Counted from the stretch's first letter, positions 1 through 6,022 are shown. The stretch is DNA of 6,022 nt from Salaquimonas sp. (GCA_024639745.1 JAHEHW010000126.1:1-6022), one strand, 5' to 3'. The notes: a model not told the origin generated them from the letters alone. A program made the numbers and translations.

Positions 1-511
1 CATCCAATTCTGTCTCATCATTGAGGATGACGCGGGTAAATTCGCGACCACCCTCTGTTGTAGCAATCGGCGTATCTTCTGGCACCCCGGCCTTTTCCAG
101 GTGTTCGCGCGTCAATGTTGATCCGGAAATGGTCAGAATGCCGGCACGTTTTCGCGGTGGCAGCAGCCGATTTACTAGCGCCACCTGCATCAGCGAGGAG
201 GTTAGTACCGGTATCTGAACGGCCTCAGCGATCTCATCCTGGAACACAGATAGGAAGCCGCAATTGCTCGTAATGCCGTCAACACCGTCGCTGGCCAGTT
301 CCCGTGCCGCATCAACAAAGACCCCGAGCAAGCCCTCGCCCCGCTTGCGCACCACGCGATCGGGCGATGCAGACCGCACGACCTTGTAGTGAACGGGAAA
401 CGGCCAAGTTAGTGCATTGCCCATATCACCAGGGATGCGCGGAAATTTGGCGTCAAGCATCAAGATGCCGACCGACGTTCCATAGACCGATTTGCCGCCA
501 TGCGCCTTCAT
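1..511 (-). CDS. Aspartate/glutamate (hydantoin) racemase family protein, partial (C-terminal part outside window)
   Basis: The reading frame is open from the ATG at 511 down to the left edge, giving 170 residues with no stop, so the 3' end is missing. The family (Asp/Glu/hydantoin racemase fold) performs cofactor-independent racemisation at the alpha carbon using two cysteines. The first catalytic cysteine is visible as C84 in the segment TSNCGF; the second would lie outside the window. Also typical of this subgroup are GGKSVYG near the start, IPGDMGNALTWPFPV at about 26-40, and PVLTSSLMQV. The ATG at 511 was chosen because the family motif GGK-YG follows at once. A GTG at 571 would add 20 residues unlike the family, and neither start has a strong ribosome binding site. 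The gene is divergent from the ThDP-enzyme operon and probably belongs to the same pathway (inference). The substrate is unknown; some relatives are maleate isomerases or arylmalonate decarboxylases instead of racemases. Confidence 0.87.
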   Translation of the reverse strand, partial: MKAHGGKSVYGTSVGILMLDAKFPRIPGDMGNALTWPFPVHYKVVRSASPDRVVRKRGEGLLGVFVDAARELASDGVDGITSNCGFLSVFQDEIAEAVQIPVLTSSLMQVALVNRLLPPRKRAGILTISGSTLTREHLEKAGVPEDTPIATTEGGREFTRVILNDETELD

Positions 512-655
512 GTCAGACTCGCGCCATGATCTGATTGTGCTCCTGCTTGGTGAGGCTAACGCGGCCTTCACTCAAGCTGGCGCTCGCTGTACACCCGATT
601 TCTGGTTGACACAATGACGGGTGCTTCACAAGATAAAACCCTGCATACAGCTCTG

Positions 656-674
656 CGCGCGATGGAAACGCGCG
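656..674 (+). repeat. GC-only inverted repeat upstream of the ThDP-enzyme gene
   Basis: CGCGCG at 656-661 and CGCGCG at 669-674 can pair as a perfect 6-bp stem around a 7-base loop. It lies about 35 bases before the ribosome binding site of the ThDP-enzyme gene. It may form a hairpin in the 5' leader of the transcript or be incidental in GC-rich DNA. There is no T-run after it, so it is not a standard terminator. Confidence 0.25.
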
Positions 675-708
675 TCTTGCCGGCGAGCAGGAAGGCCGTC
701 CAGTGAGC

Positions 709-713
709 AGGAG
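709..713 (+). promoter_or_regulatory. Ribosome binding site supporting the GTG start at 720
   Basis: AGGAG lies 6 bases before the GTG at 720, a good Shine-Dalgarno sequence at good spacing. It decides the choice of the rare GTG start. The resulting N-terminus (LTGAEAMVRMLQAYQVTHMFG) begins where this enzyme family normally begins. Confidence 0.75.
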
Positions 714-719
714 TGACGC

Positions 720-2420
720 GTGACCGCGGACCATTCGAACCAGTTGACCGGTGCGGAGGCGATGGTCCGGATGCTCCAGGCGTATCAGGTTACCCATATG
801 TTCGGACTGTGCGGCGACACCTCGCTTCCATTCTACGATGCGTTGATCCGGTACGATCACGGCATCACCCATTATCTCACGCGCGATGAACGCCACGCCG
901 CCTACATGGCCGATGGATACGCCCGTGTTTCGGGCAAGCCAGGTATTTGCGAGGGCCCATCTGGGGGAGGCGCCACTTATATCTTGCCCGGCGTCGTCGA
1001 AGCGAATGAGAGTTCCATTCCAATTCTGGCCATCACCACTGATATTTCAACCACGGCGCGCGGCCGCTATCCCCTGACGGAACTGGACCAGACAGCGCTG
1101 TTCCACCCGCTAACGAAATGGAACCTGTCCATTGATGATGCCGCCCGCCTGCCATCGGCGGTCCGCGCGGCGTTTCGTGCCATGACGACTGGCCGACCGG
1201 GTGCGGCGCATCTGGCATTGCCCTTCGATACGCAAAAGGCGCCGGTCGACCAGACCGAGATCTGGGCCGAGGAGCGACACACAACTTACCCCGCCGAACC
1301 GGCCGCGCCCCTGACGGATGCCATCATCGAGGCTGCCGATATCCTAGTTGGAGCAAAATCCACGATCGTGATATGCGGCGGCGGCCCGGTCATCGCCGGT
1401 GCCTTTGACGAGATAAGGCAGCTGGCGGAACTGCTCGACATTCCGATTGCAACGACCGTATCGGGCCAGGGCATCATTGCAGAAACCAGCGATCATGCGC
1501 TCGGTGTCATCGGTTCCAATGGCGGCGTGCCTTCGACACGTACCGCTGTCGATGAGGCTGATGTGGTCGTCTTCGTCGGTTGCCGCGCAGGATCGGTCAC
1601 AACGGAACGCTGGCGCTCTCCGAAACCGGGCACGACGATCATTCATATTGATAGCGATCCGATGGTGATTGGCGCCAACTACTCTTCAGCCGTTGCGATA
1701 TGCGCGGATGCAAAATTAGCGGCCGCGGCTCTGGTTGCCGAACTTGAAAGCCGCGGCCCGCTTCCTGGCCAACGTGGCCGGGAACGGGCCAAAACGGCCT
1801 GGACTCGAAAACTCGCTGATTTTGGTCCGCTGGCTGAATCGGCTGAAACCCCGATACGGCCGGAGCGTGTTGTTGCCGTGCTGGCCCGTTATCTTGAAGA
1901 CGATGGGATCATCACCGCAGATCCGGGGACGCCCTGTCCCTATCTCTCCGCGCACTACCGGTGGCGCAAATCCGGACGTAACTTCATCACCAACCGCGCC
2001 CACGGCGCGCTCGGTTATGCCCTGGCTGCGGCGGTCGGTGCGCATGCCGCGCGACCGGACGTCAAGACCGTTGCCGTAATGGGCGATGGGTCCTTTGGCT
2101 TCTGTTGCGGCGAATACGAGACAATTACCCGCTATCGCATGCCGATCACCTCGATCGTCTTTTCGAATTCCGCTTATGGCTGGATCAAGGCCGGGCAGAA
2201 CTCTGGCTTCGGGAAGCGTTTCTACAATGTCGAATTTGACCGCACCGATCATGCTGCCGTTGCCAGTGCATTCGGCGTCCGATCCTGGCGTGTCGAGCAT
2301 CCCGACGACTTGGACCGAGTGCTAATCGAGGCGCTCGCCCACGATGGCCCGACGCTGGTCGACGTCATATCTCAGCCGCTGCATGAAGCAGCAGCGCCGG
2401 TTTCGGAATGGGTGGCCTGA
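720..2420 (+). CDS. Thiamine diphosphate-dependent enzyme, acetolactate synthase/2-oxoacid decarboxylase superfamily
   Basis: This 566-residue protein has the usual length and three-domain order of the superfamily. The N-terminal pyrimidine-binding domain (about 8-180) carries the catalytic glutamate E57 in RDERHAAYMADGYAR. A central domain (about 200-340) follows, and then the C-terminal pyrophosphate-binding domain (about 380-545). The ThDP/magnesium motif GDG-X25-N runs from G455-D456-G457 to N483, followed by AYGWIK. The usual NN pair is SN here. Such enzymes decarboxylate or ligate 2-oxo acids in the cytoplasm. No acetolactate synthase small subunit is nearby, and the catabolic neighbours argue against branched-chain amino acid synthesis. 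By context it may act on the 2-oxo acid made by the downstream FAD dehydrogenase, as AruI does with 2-ketoarginine (analogy only). The start is GTG with AGGAG 6 bases upstream. One base separates its stop from the next ATG. The family call is firm; the substrate is unknown. Confidence 0.93.
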   Translation: MTADHSNQLTGAEAMVRMLQAYQVTHMFGLCGDTSLPFYDALIRYDHGITHYLTRDERHAAYMADGYARVSGKPGICEGPSGGGATYILPGVVEANESSIPILAITTDISTTARGRYPLTELDQTALFHPLTKWNLSIDDAARLPSAVRAAFRAMTTGRPGAAHLALPFDTQKAPVDQTEIWAEERHTTYPAEPAAPLTDAIIEAADILVGAKSTIVICGGGPVIAGAFDEIRQLAELLDIPIATTVSGQGIIAETSDHALGVIGSNGGVPSTRTAVDEADVVVFVGCRAGSVTTERWRSPKPGTTIIHIDSDPMVIGANYSSAVAICADAKLAAAALVAELESRGPLPGQRGRERAKTAWTRKLADFGPLAESAETPIRPERVVAVLARYLEDDGIITADPGTPCPYLSAHYRWRKSGRNFITNRAHGALGYALAAAVGAHAARPDVKTVAVMGDGSFGFCCGEYETITRYRMPITSIVFSNSAYGWIKAGQNSGFGKRFYNVEFDRTDHAAVASAFGVRSWRVEHPDDLDRVLIEALAHDGPTLVDVISQPLHEAAAPVSEWVA

Positions 2421-2421
2421 C

Positions 2422-2988
2422 ATGCCGGGGACGCTGACTGACGAACGAATCACGGGTTTCGATGTCTGGCATTGCTCGATCCCGGTAACCGGTCGGCGCG
2501 ATCACGGCATCGGATCGGTGGCCGGAACCGTAGAAGTCGTCATCCTGCGGCTGTCGAGTGAAGGCGGTTATTGGGGTTTCGGCGAGGCATCCCCCTGGAC
2601 CGTATTCACCGGCACCCCGGAGGCAAGTTTTGCCGCTCTGGACCGCTATTTTCGGCCGCTGGTGATCGGAAAGCGAGTGTCGGATCACGCGCAAATTATG
2701 GCGGAGGCGCAAGCAGCGGTCGTCCATTGCACCGAGGCCAAGGCGGCGCTCGAAACCGCCCTTGCCCACCTGGCAGGAACGCACATGATCGGCGCCACTG
2801 AGCAGATTACGCTTGGCTGCGAGTTCTACCAAGCTCGCTATTTCCTCACCGAAGATTTGCTTGCTGAATCGTTTCCCATTAGCAATGGCCATGTGCAAGT
2901 GCCCGACGGTCCCGGTCTCGGCTTCGAACCGGATATCGACAAGGTACGAAAATTTGCATTTCGCTGTTCAACCGAGCGCGCTGCATGA
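2422..2988 (+). CDS. Mandelate racemase/muconate lactonizing enzyme (enolase superfamily) protein with large in-frame internal deletion
   Basis: At 188 residues this is about half the family's usual length of about 370. Residues 9-118 match the N-terminal capping domain (ITGFDVWHCSIPV, then GFGEASPWTVFTG, then the helical CTEAKAALETALAHLAG). The next residues, from about 120, are already the family's C-terminal tail: GTHMIGATEQITLGCEFYQA, FPISNGHVQVP and GPGLGFEPD. Everything between is missing, including the KxK lysines, the Asp/Glu/Asp magnesium ligands and the second general base. The protein should therefore lack racemase, epimerase or dehydratase activity. The join lies near 2773-2800. 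The frame is intact, so it may still be translated. The ATG at 2422 is preferred: it lies one base after the upstream stop, with GGTGG upstream. Its TGA overlaps the next ATG. The original substrate was possibly an amino acid or cyclic imino acid, judging from the neighbours. It could be called a pseudogene. Confidence 0.85.
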   Translation: MPGTLTDERITGFDVWHCSIPVTGRRDHGIGSVAGTVEVVILRLSSEGGYWGFGEASPWTVFTGTPEASFAALDRYFRPLVIGKRVSDHAQIMAEAQAAVVHCTEAKAALETALAHLAGTHMIGATEQITLGCEFYQARYFLTEDLLAESFPISNGHVQVPDGPGLGFEPDIDKVRKFAFRCSTERAA

Positions 2989-4235
2989 ATAACAACCCAA
3001 AACGCGTTGCAGTCATTGGTGCCGGCATTGTCGGCGTGTCCACCGCGATCTGGCTTCAGCGCGGCGGCCACGAGGTCGTGCTGATTGACAAGGCAGGTCC
3101 GGGTGAAGGTACGAGTTTTGGCAACGGTGGCGTGCTCGCTTCCTGTTCCGTGGTTCCGGTAACGGTGCCGGGTCTGCTGTGGAAGGCGCCGCGCATGCTG
3201 GTTGATCCGAACCAGCCGCTGTTCATCAAATGGCGTTACCTGCCGAGGTTGGCGCCCTGGCTGATCCGCTATCTTGGTCACGCCAATGCCGAGGCGGCGA
3301 AGCGCCGGGCCGATGCCCTCTACCCGATCATTGGCGACAGCCTTGCCGATCATCAGGAGCTCGCCGCGGGGACAGGCGCGGAAAAATGGATCATCGGGTC
3401 CGACTATCTTTTTCTCTACAATGACCGCGCTCACTTCGAGAGTGATTCGTTCGGCTGGTCCGTTCGCGGCGCACAAGGTTTCGCGTGGGATATCCTCGAA
3501 GGCAAGGCATTCAAGGACTACGATCCCGCCTATGGACCGTCTCTCGACTGCGCGGTGCGGTTGAAGAACCATGGTCGCATCGCCGATCCCGGCCAATACG
3601 TGAAAGATCTTGCCGCCCATGCGGAGAGAAACGGCGCGCGCATCCTAATTGCTAAGATCGATGATATCGTTCGCAAGGGCGGTCGAGTAACCGGTGTCCG
3701 GGCTGCAGGCGAAACGATTGCCTGCGATGCCGCAGTCATCGCAACCGGCGTTTGGTCCGGCCCTTTGGTCAGGAAACTTGGGCTCTCCATCCCACTTGAG
3801 AGCGAACGTGGCTATCATCTTGAACTATGGGAACCGAACATCATGCCCCGCTCGCCGGTGATGGTTGCCAGCGGCAAGTTCGTGGCAACCCCGATGGAGG
3901 GTCGGCTGCGACTGGCCGGCATTGTCGAATTCGGCGGCTTGGATACACCACCCTCGCGCGCGCCCTTCGAACTGCTCAAGCGAAACATCAGGGCTGCGAT
4001 CCCGGGGATTGCGTGGAAGGAGACCGCCGAATGGATGGGCCATCGTCCCTCGGTGGCGGATTCGATTCCCGTTATTGGTGAGGTTCCCGGCATAAACGGT
4101 GCCTTCCTCGGCTTTGGCCATGATCACGTAGGTCTGACCGGCGGCCCGAAGACTGGGAGACTGTTATCGCAGCTTGTCTCGGGCCTCAGTCCGAACATGA
4201 ATCTTGCACCCTACTCGCCAAATCGGTTTCAATAG
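2985..4235 (+). CDS. FAD-dependent D-amino-acid dehydrogenase (DadA-like) oxidoreductase
   Basis: This 416-residue protein of the DAO/DadA fold has a dinucleotide-binding site at its N-terminus. VAVIGAGIVG has G12, G14 and G17, and D35 ends the second strand (VVLID), placed to bind the FAD ribose. GTSFGNGG at 42-49 is the usual second flavin contact. CDAAVIATGVWSG near 245 and HRPSVADSIPVIG at 353-365, followed by FGHDHVGLTGGPKTGRL, complete the FAD-binding C-terminus. There is no signal peptide, so it is cytoplasmic or attached to the inner face of the membrane. Family members oxidise D-amino acids to 2-oxo acids, or D-proline and D-hydroxyproline to cyclic imines, passing electrons to the respiratory chain. 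Its ATG shares ATGA with the stop of the previous gene, which suggests translational coupling. The substrate is not readable. A D-hydroxyproline or D-proline dehydrogenase is one plausible option, since similar genes sit with epimerases in alphaproteobacteria. Confidence 0.9.
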   Translation: MNNNPKRVAVIGAGIVGVSTAIWLQRGGHEVVLIDKAGPGEGTSFGNGGVLASCSVVPVTVPGLLWKAPRMLVDPNQPLFIKWRYLPRLAPWLIRYLGHANAEAAKRRADALYPIIGDSLADHQELAAGTGAEKWIIGSDYLFLYNDRAHFESDSFGWSVRGAQGFAWDILEGKAFKDYDPAYGPSLDCAVRLKNHGRIADPGQYVKDLAAHAERNGARILIAKIDDIVRKGGRVTGVRAAGETIACDAAVIATGVWSGPLVRKLGLSIPLESERGYHLELWEPNIMPRSPVMVASGKFVATPMEGRLRLAGIVEFGGLDTPPSRAPFELLKRNIRAAIPGIAWKETAEWMGHRPSVADSIPVIGEVPGINGAFLGFGHDHVGLTGGPKTGRLLSQLVSGLSPNMNLAPYSPNRFQ

Positions 4236-4263
4236 GCTTTAAATATTTCCGAAACGCCAAGAC

Positions 4264-4270
4264 AGGGAGA
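4264..4270 (+). promoter_or_regulatory. Strong ribosome binding site of the TRAP binding-protein gene
   Basis: AGGGAGA ends 5 bases before the ATG at 4276 and is the best Shine-Dalgarno sequence in the window. It lies in a 40-base AT-rich gap after the dehydrogenase gene. It fits the high expression that periplasmic binding proteins need relative to their permeases. Confidence 0.75.
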
Positions 4271-4275
4271 AAAAC

Positions 4276-5253
4276 ATGAAGAACTTGAAGACATTGATGG
4301 CCGCCACGGCGATTACCGCGATCGGCTCAGGCGTTGCCTCAGCTGAAACCTGGGACATGCCAATGGCCTATGCCGCTACAAACTTCCACTCAGAGGTGGG
4401 AGCCAATTTCGGCAAATGTGTTACCGAAGGCACAAGCGGTAACCTTGAGATCGTGACCCATCCATCTGGCTCGCTTTTCCCCGGGAACGAGATCAAGAGG
4501 GCAGTGCAGACTGGCCAGGCCAATATCGGTGAGCGTCTACTTTCCGCACACCAGAACGAAAATCCGCTTTACGGCGTCGACTCAATCCCCTTCCTCGTCT
4601 CGTCATTTGATGAACATGAAAAGCTCTGGGAAATCGCGGGCCCCAAGGTCGCCGAGGTGCTGGCGGAAGACAATCTGCACTATCTCTACTCTGTGCCCTG
4701 GCCGCCGCAAGGGTTCTACTTTAACAAGGAAATCAACTCGGTAGCCGACATGGAAGGTATCAAGTTCCGTTCCTACTCCACCGCGACCGCGCGCATGGCC
4801 GAACTGACCAAGATGCTGCCCGTCCAGGTCGAGGCTGCTGAGCTTTCTCAAGCGCTCGCCACCGGCGTCGCTGAAAGTTTCATCTCATCCGGCGCTACCG
4901 GCTATGACCGCAAGGTTTGGGAGCATTTGAGCCATTTCTATGAAGTGGATGCCTGGTTGCCCCGCAACGCCGTATTTGTGAACATGGACGCCTGGAACGG
5001 CCTCGATGATGCAACAAAGGCTGTCATGGAAGAATGCGCGGCAAAGGCCAAGAAAGAGGGTCTCGCCCGCTCCAAGGAGTATACGCAATTCACCCTGAAC
5101 GGCCTCAAGGAAGGGGGTATGGCGGTGCAGCGCGCTGGTGATGCTCTTGTCGAGGAACTGAAGGCCATCGGCGCCACCATGACGGAGGAGTGGCTTGCAA
5201 ATGCGGGTGAAACCGGAAAGGCCATCATCGACTCCTACCAGTCAGCGAATTAG
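4276..5253 (+). CDS. dctP: TRAP transporter periplasmic substrate-binding protein, DctP family
   Basis: This 325-residue protein has the normal family length. A Sec signal peptide is clear: MKNLK, a hydrophobic stretch rich in A, T and I, and VASA just before cleavage after A23, leaving ETWDMPMAY as the mature start. Family features include FHSEVGANFGKCVTEGTSGNLEIVTHPSGSLFPGNEIKRAVQTGQANIG, then VADMEGIKFRSYST with R165, the arginine expected to bind the ligand's carboxylate. These are followed by MLPVQVEAAELSQALATGVAESFISS. The protein captures a carboxylate-bearing solute in the periplasm and delivers it to the sodium-driven permease encoded next. The gene follows the dehydrogenase by 40 bases, so the solute is probably the substrate of these enzymes (inference). 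The symbol is a generic family label; the ligand need not be a C4-dicarboxylate. Confidence 0.95.
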   Translation: MKNLKTLMAATAITAIGSGVASAETWDMPMAYAATNFHSEVGANFGKCVTEGTSGNLEIVTHPSGSLFPGNEIKRAVQTGQANIGERLLSAHQNENPLYGVDSIPFLVSSFDEHEKLWEIAGPKVAEVLAEDNLHYLYSVPWPPQGFYFNKEINSVADMEGIKFRSYSTATARMAELTKMLPVQVEAAELSQALATGVAESFISSGATGYDRKVWEHLSHFYEVDAWLPRNAVFVNMDAWNGLDDATKAVMEECAAKAKKEGLARSKEYTQFTLNGLKEGGMAVQRAGDALVEELKAIGATMTEEWLANAGETGKAIIDSYQSAN

Positions 5254-5260
5254 GCCAAAC

Positions 5261-5284
5261 GGCCGGGTCGAGAAAGACCCGGCC
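5261..5284 (+). terminator. Intercistronic hairpin between dctP and dctQ (attenuator or mRNA stabiliser)
   Basis: GGCCGGGTC at 5261-5269 and GACCCGGCC at 5276-5284 form a perfect 9-bp GC-rich stem with a 6-base loop, GAGAAA. It begins 8 bases after the stop of the binding-protein gene. No T-run follows, so it is not a clean intrinsic terminator. Hairpins at this place in transporter operons are known to protect the upstream binding-protein message or cause partial termination, giving more binding protein than permease. That role here is inferred. Confidence 0.7.
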
Positions 5285-5310
5285 CATCGAACTTAACGTG
5301 GATAGATGCA

Positions 5311-5841
5311 ATGGCGGCAGCGCGCGCGTTAAGGCGCATACTCGACACACTCTATTTGATTGGCGGCGTCGTTGCGTCGCTTTTCCTTATCGCGATCCTC
5401 GTTATCATTATACTGCAGATGCTGGCACGCTGGACTGGACAGGTTTTTCCGGGCGCGACCGACTATGCCGGTTATTGCATGGCGGCCGCCTCTTTTTTCG
5501 CATTCGCATACGCGCTCAACCACGGAGCCCATATTAGGGTTTCAATCGTGCTTAGCGCACTCGGTTCAAAGCGGCGCTGGGGCGAAATCTTTTGCTTCGG
5601 GGTTGGCACGGTCATTGCCAGTTATTTCGCGTGGTACGCGGTCAAAGGCACTTACGTCTCTTGGCGCTGGAATGAGATTAGCCAGGGCCTCGACAAAACG
5701 CCGATCTGGATACCGCAGATTCCCATGGCTGTCGGCGCGATCCTGCTTGCGATCGCCTTCTGGGATCATCTCGTGCAACTCATTATCCACGGCAACCACC
5801 GAATCAACGCCGATCTCGTCGACCAAAGCCACGCGGAGTAA
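5311..5841 (+). CDS. dctQ: TRAP transporter small permease, DctQ family
   Basis: This 176-residue membrane protein has four predicted helices at roughly 14-38, 50-70, 88-110 and 132-155, the DctQ arrangement. The family signature HGAHIRV (71-77) follows helix 2, and a charged cytoplasmic tail ends the protein. DctQ pairs with the large permease in the inner membrane, where it shields the transport subunit and contributes to docking of the binding protein. The ATG at 5311 gives the usual N-terminus with a short basic stretch before helix 1 (RALRRILDTLY). Its ribosome binding site is weak (GGAT, 7 bases upstream), in contrast with that of the binding-protein gene, which fits lower expression. 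A GTG at 5298 is in another frame. Six bases separate its stop from the next gene. The symbol is the generic family label. Confidence 0.93.
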   Translation: MAAARALRRILDTLYLIGGVVASLFLIAILVIIILQMLARWTGQVFPGATDYAGYCMAAASFFAFAYALNHGAHIRVSIVLSALGSKRRWGEIFCFGVGTVIASYFAWYAVKGTYVSWRWNEISQGLDKTPIWIPQIPMAVGAILLAIAFWDHLVQLIIHGNHRINADLVDQSHAE

Positions 5842-5847
5842 CCCGGC

Positions 5848-6022
5848 ATGGAACAACTTGCTCCGATCGCGATCTTCCTCTTCGTCCTCTTCTTCCTGCT
5901 AGGTTCTGGTGTCTGGGTGGGCCTGGCGCTAATGGGCGTGGCCTATGTCGGAATGGAGCTTTTTACTTCGCGCCCCCCTGGCGACGCGATGATTACCCGT
6001 GTTTGGGGCGCATCTTCCTCTT
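5848..6022 (+). CDS. dctM: TRAP transporter large permease, DctM family, partial (5' end only)
   Basis: Fifty-eight codons are visible before the right edge; the full family length is about 425-450 residues. The N-terminus MEQLAPIAIFLFVLFFLLGSGVWVGLALMGVAYVGMELF is a hydrophobic start typical of DctM, and GDAMITRVWGASSS further on matches its conserved first re-entrant region. This subunit carries the sodium-coupled transport pathway in the inner membrane. The ATG at 5848 has GGAG at 5835-5838, 9 bases upstream, inside the end of the small-permease gene, and the gap of 6 bases shows tight operon linkage. The symbol is a generic family label; the imported solute is unknown. Confidence 0.92.
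   Translation, partial: MEQLAPIAIFLFVLFFLLGSGVWVGLALMGVAYVGMELFTSRPPGDAMITRVWGASSS

Larger units (their letters stand above)
512..719. promoter_or_regulatory. Divergent intergenic region, probable promoters for both directions
   Basis: This 208-base gap separates two divergent genes and so should hold the promoters of both. A perfect TTGACA occurs on the plus strand at 606-611, but no good -10 element sits at the right distance. The best nearby match, GATAAA at 632-637, has a 20-base spacer, which is too long for a standard promoter. The TTGACA is bracketed by a 6-bp inverted repeat, CACCCG at 592-597 and CGGGTG at 618-623, which could be an operator or chance. No regulator gene lies in the window. 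The exact promoter positions are not established. Confidence 0.4.

Noticed and set aside
512..571. Upstream GTG at 571 as start of the racemase gene
   Set aside because: It would add 20 residues without family resemblance, and there is no good ribosome binding site. The ATG at 511 places the GGK-YG motif where it is expected.
513..896. Minus-strand open frame of 127 codons spanning the intergenic region and the start of the ThDP gene
   Set aside because: It crosses the well-supported GTG start and N-terminal domain of the ThDP enzyme, and its translation has no recognisable features. The real minus-strand gene starts at 511 in another frame.
1716..2300. Antisense open frame of 194 codons opposite the ThDP-enzyme gene
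   Set aside because: It overlaps the conserved ThDP-binding domain coding region and shows no recognisable motifs or start signal.
2344..2421. Earlier in-frame ATG at 2344 for the enolase-superfamily gene
   Set aside because: It would lie 77 bases inside the ThDP gene and add 26 residues of shadow sequence unlike the family. The ATG at 2422 directly follows the upstream stop.
854..2511. 13-base direct repeat CGATCACGGCATC at 854-866 and 2499-2511
   Set aside because: Both copies lie inside coding sequence in unrelated proteins and there is no extension of the match. It is probably chance.
2838..3620. Long antisense open frame of 260 codons opposite the dehydrogenase gene
   Set aside because: It lies fully against well-supported plus-strand genes, its translation resembles no protein family I know, and such shadows are common in GC-rich DNA.
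5261..5284. Hairpin as a full intrinsic terminator ending the operon
   Set aside because: No T-run follows, and the next two genes plainly belong to the same TRAP transporter.
5360..5902. Alternative plus-strand frame of 180 codons over the small-permease gene
   Set aside because: It is serine- and arginine-rich without membrane helices, while the frame from 5311 gives a clear DctQ protein.

Overview
The window looks like part of a catabolic and uptake gene cluster from an alphaproteobacterium, probably Rhizobiales-like. This rests on the moderately high GC content, the codon use, and the combination of a TRAP (tripartite ATP-independent periplasmic) transporter with amino-acid-type racemase and dehydrogenase genes. 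The assignment comes from gene style only, as there is no rRNA or other marker gene here.

Layout. On the minus strand, positions 2-511 hold the first 170 codons of an aspartate/glutamate (hydantoin) racemase family gene that runs out of the left edge. About 208 bases of divergent intergenic DNA (512-719) follow. Six genes on the plus strand then form one tightly packed, operon-like block. They are a thiamine-diphosphate (ThDP) enzyme of the acetolactate synthase/2-oxoacid decarboxylase superfamily (720-2420), a drastically shortened enolase-superfamily protein (2422-2988), a DadA-type FAD-dependent D-amino-acid dehydrogenase (2985-4235), and a TRAP transporter made of a periplasmic binding protein (4276-5253), a small permease (5311-5841) and the start of the large permease (5848 onward, cut by the right edge). 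A perfect 9-bp hairpin lies between the binding-protein and small-permease genes.

How the genes may work together (inference). The TRAP system would import a carboxylate, probably an amino or imino acid. A racemase or epimerase would set its stereochemistry, the FAD enzyme would oxidise the D-form to a 2-oxo or imino acid, and the ThDP enzyme would decarboxylate or cleave the product. The substrate cannot be read from the sequence. Proline or hydroxyproline derivatives and arginine-like amino acids are possible by analogy with known pathways.

The main anomaly is the enolase-superfamily gene. Its N-terminal capping domain runs directly, in frame, into the family's C-terminal tail. The whole central part of the catalytic TIM barrel, roughly 180 residues with all metal ligands and catalytic bases, is absent. 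The protein should be catalytically dead, yet the reading frame and the 4-base coupling to the next gene are intact. No RNA genes, CRISPR arrays, insertion sequences or phage genes were seen.
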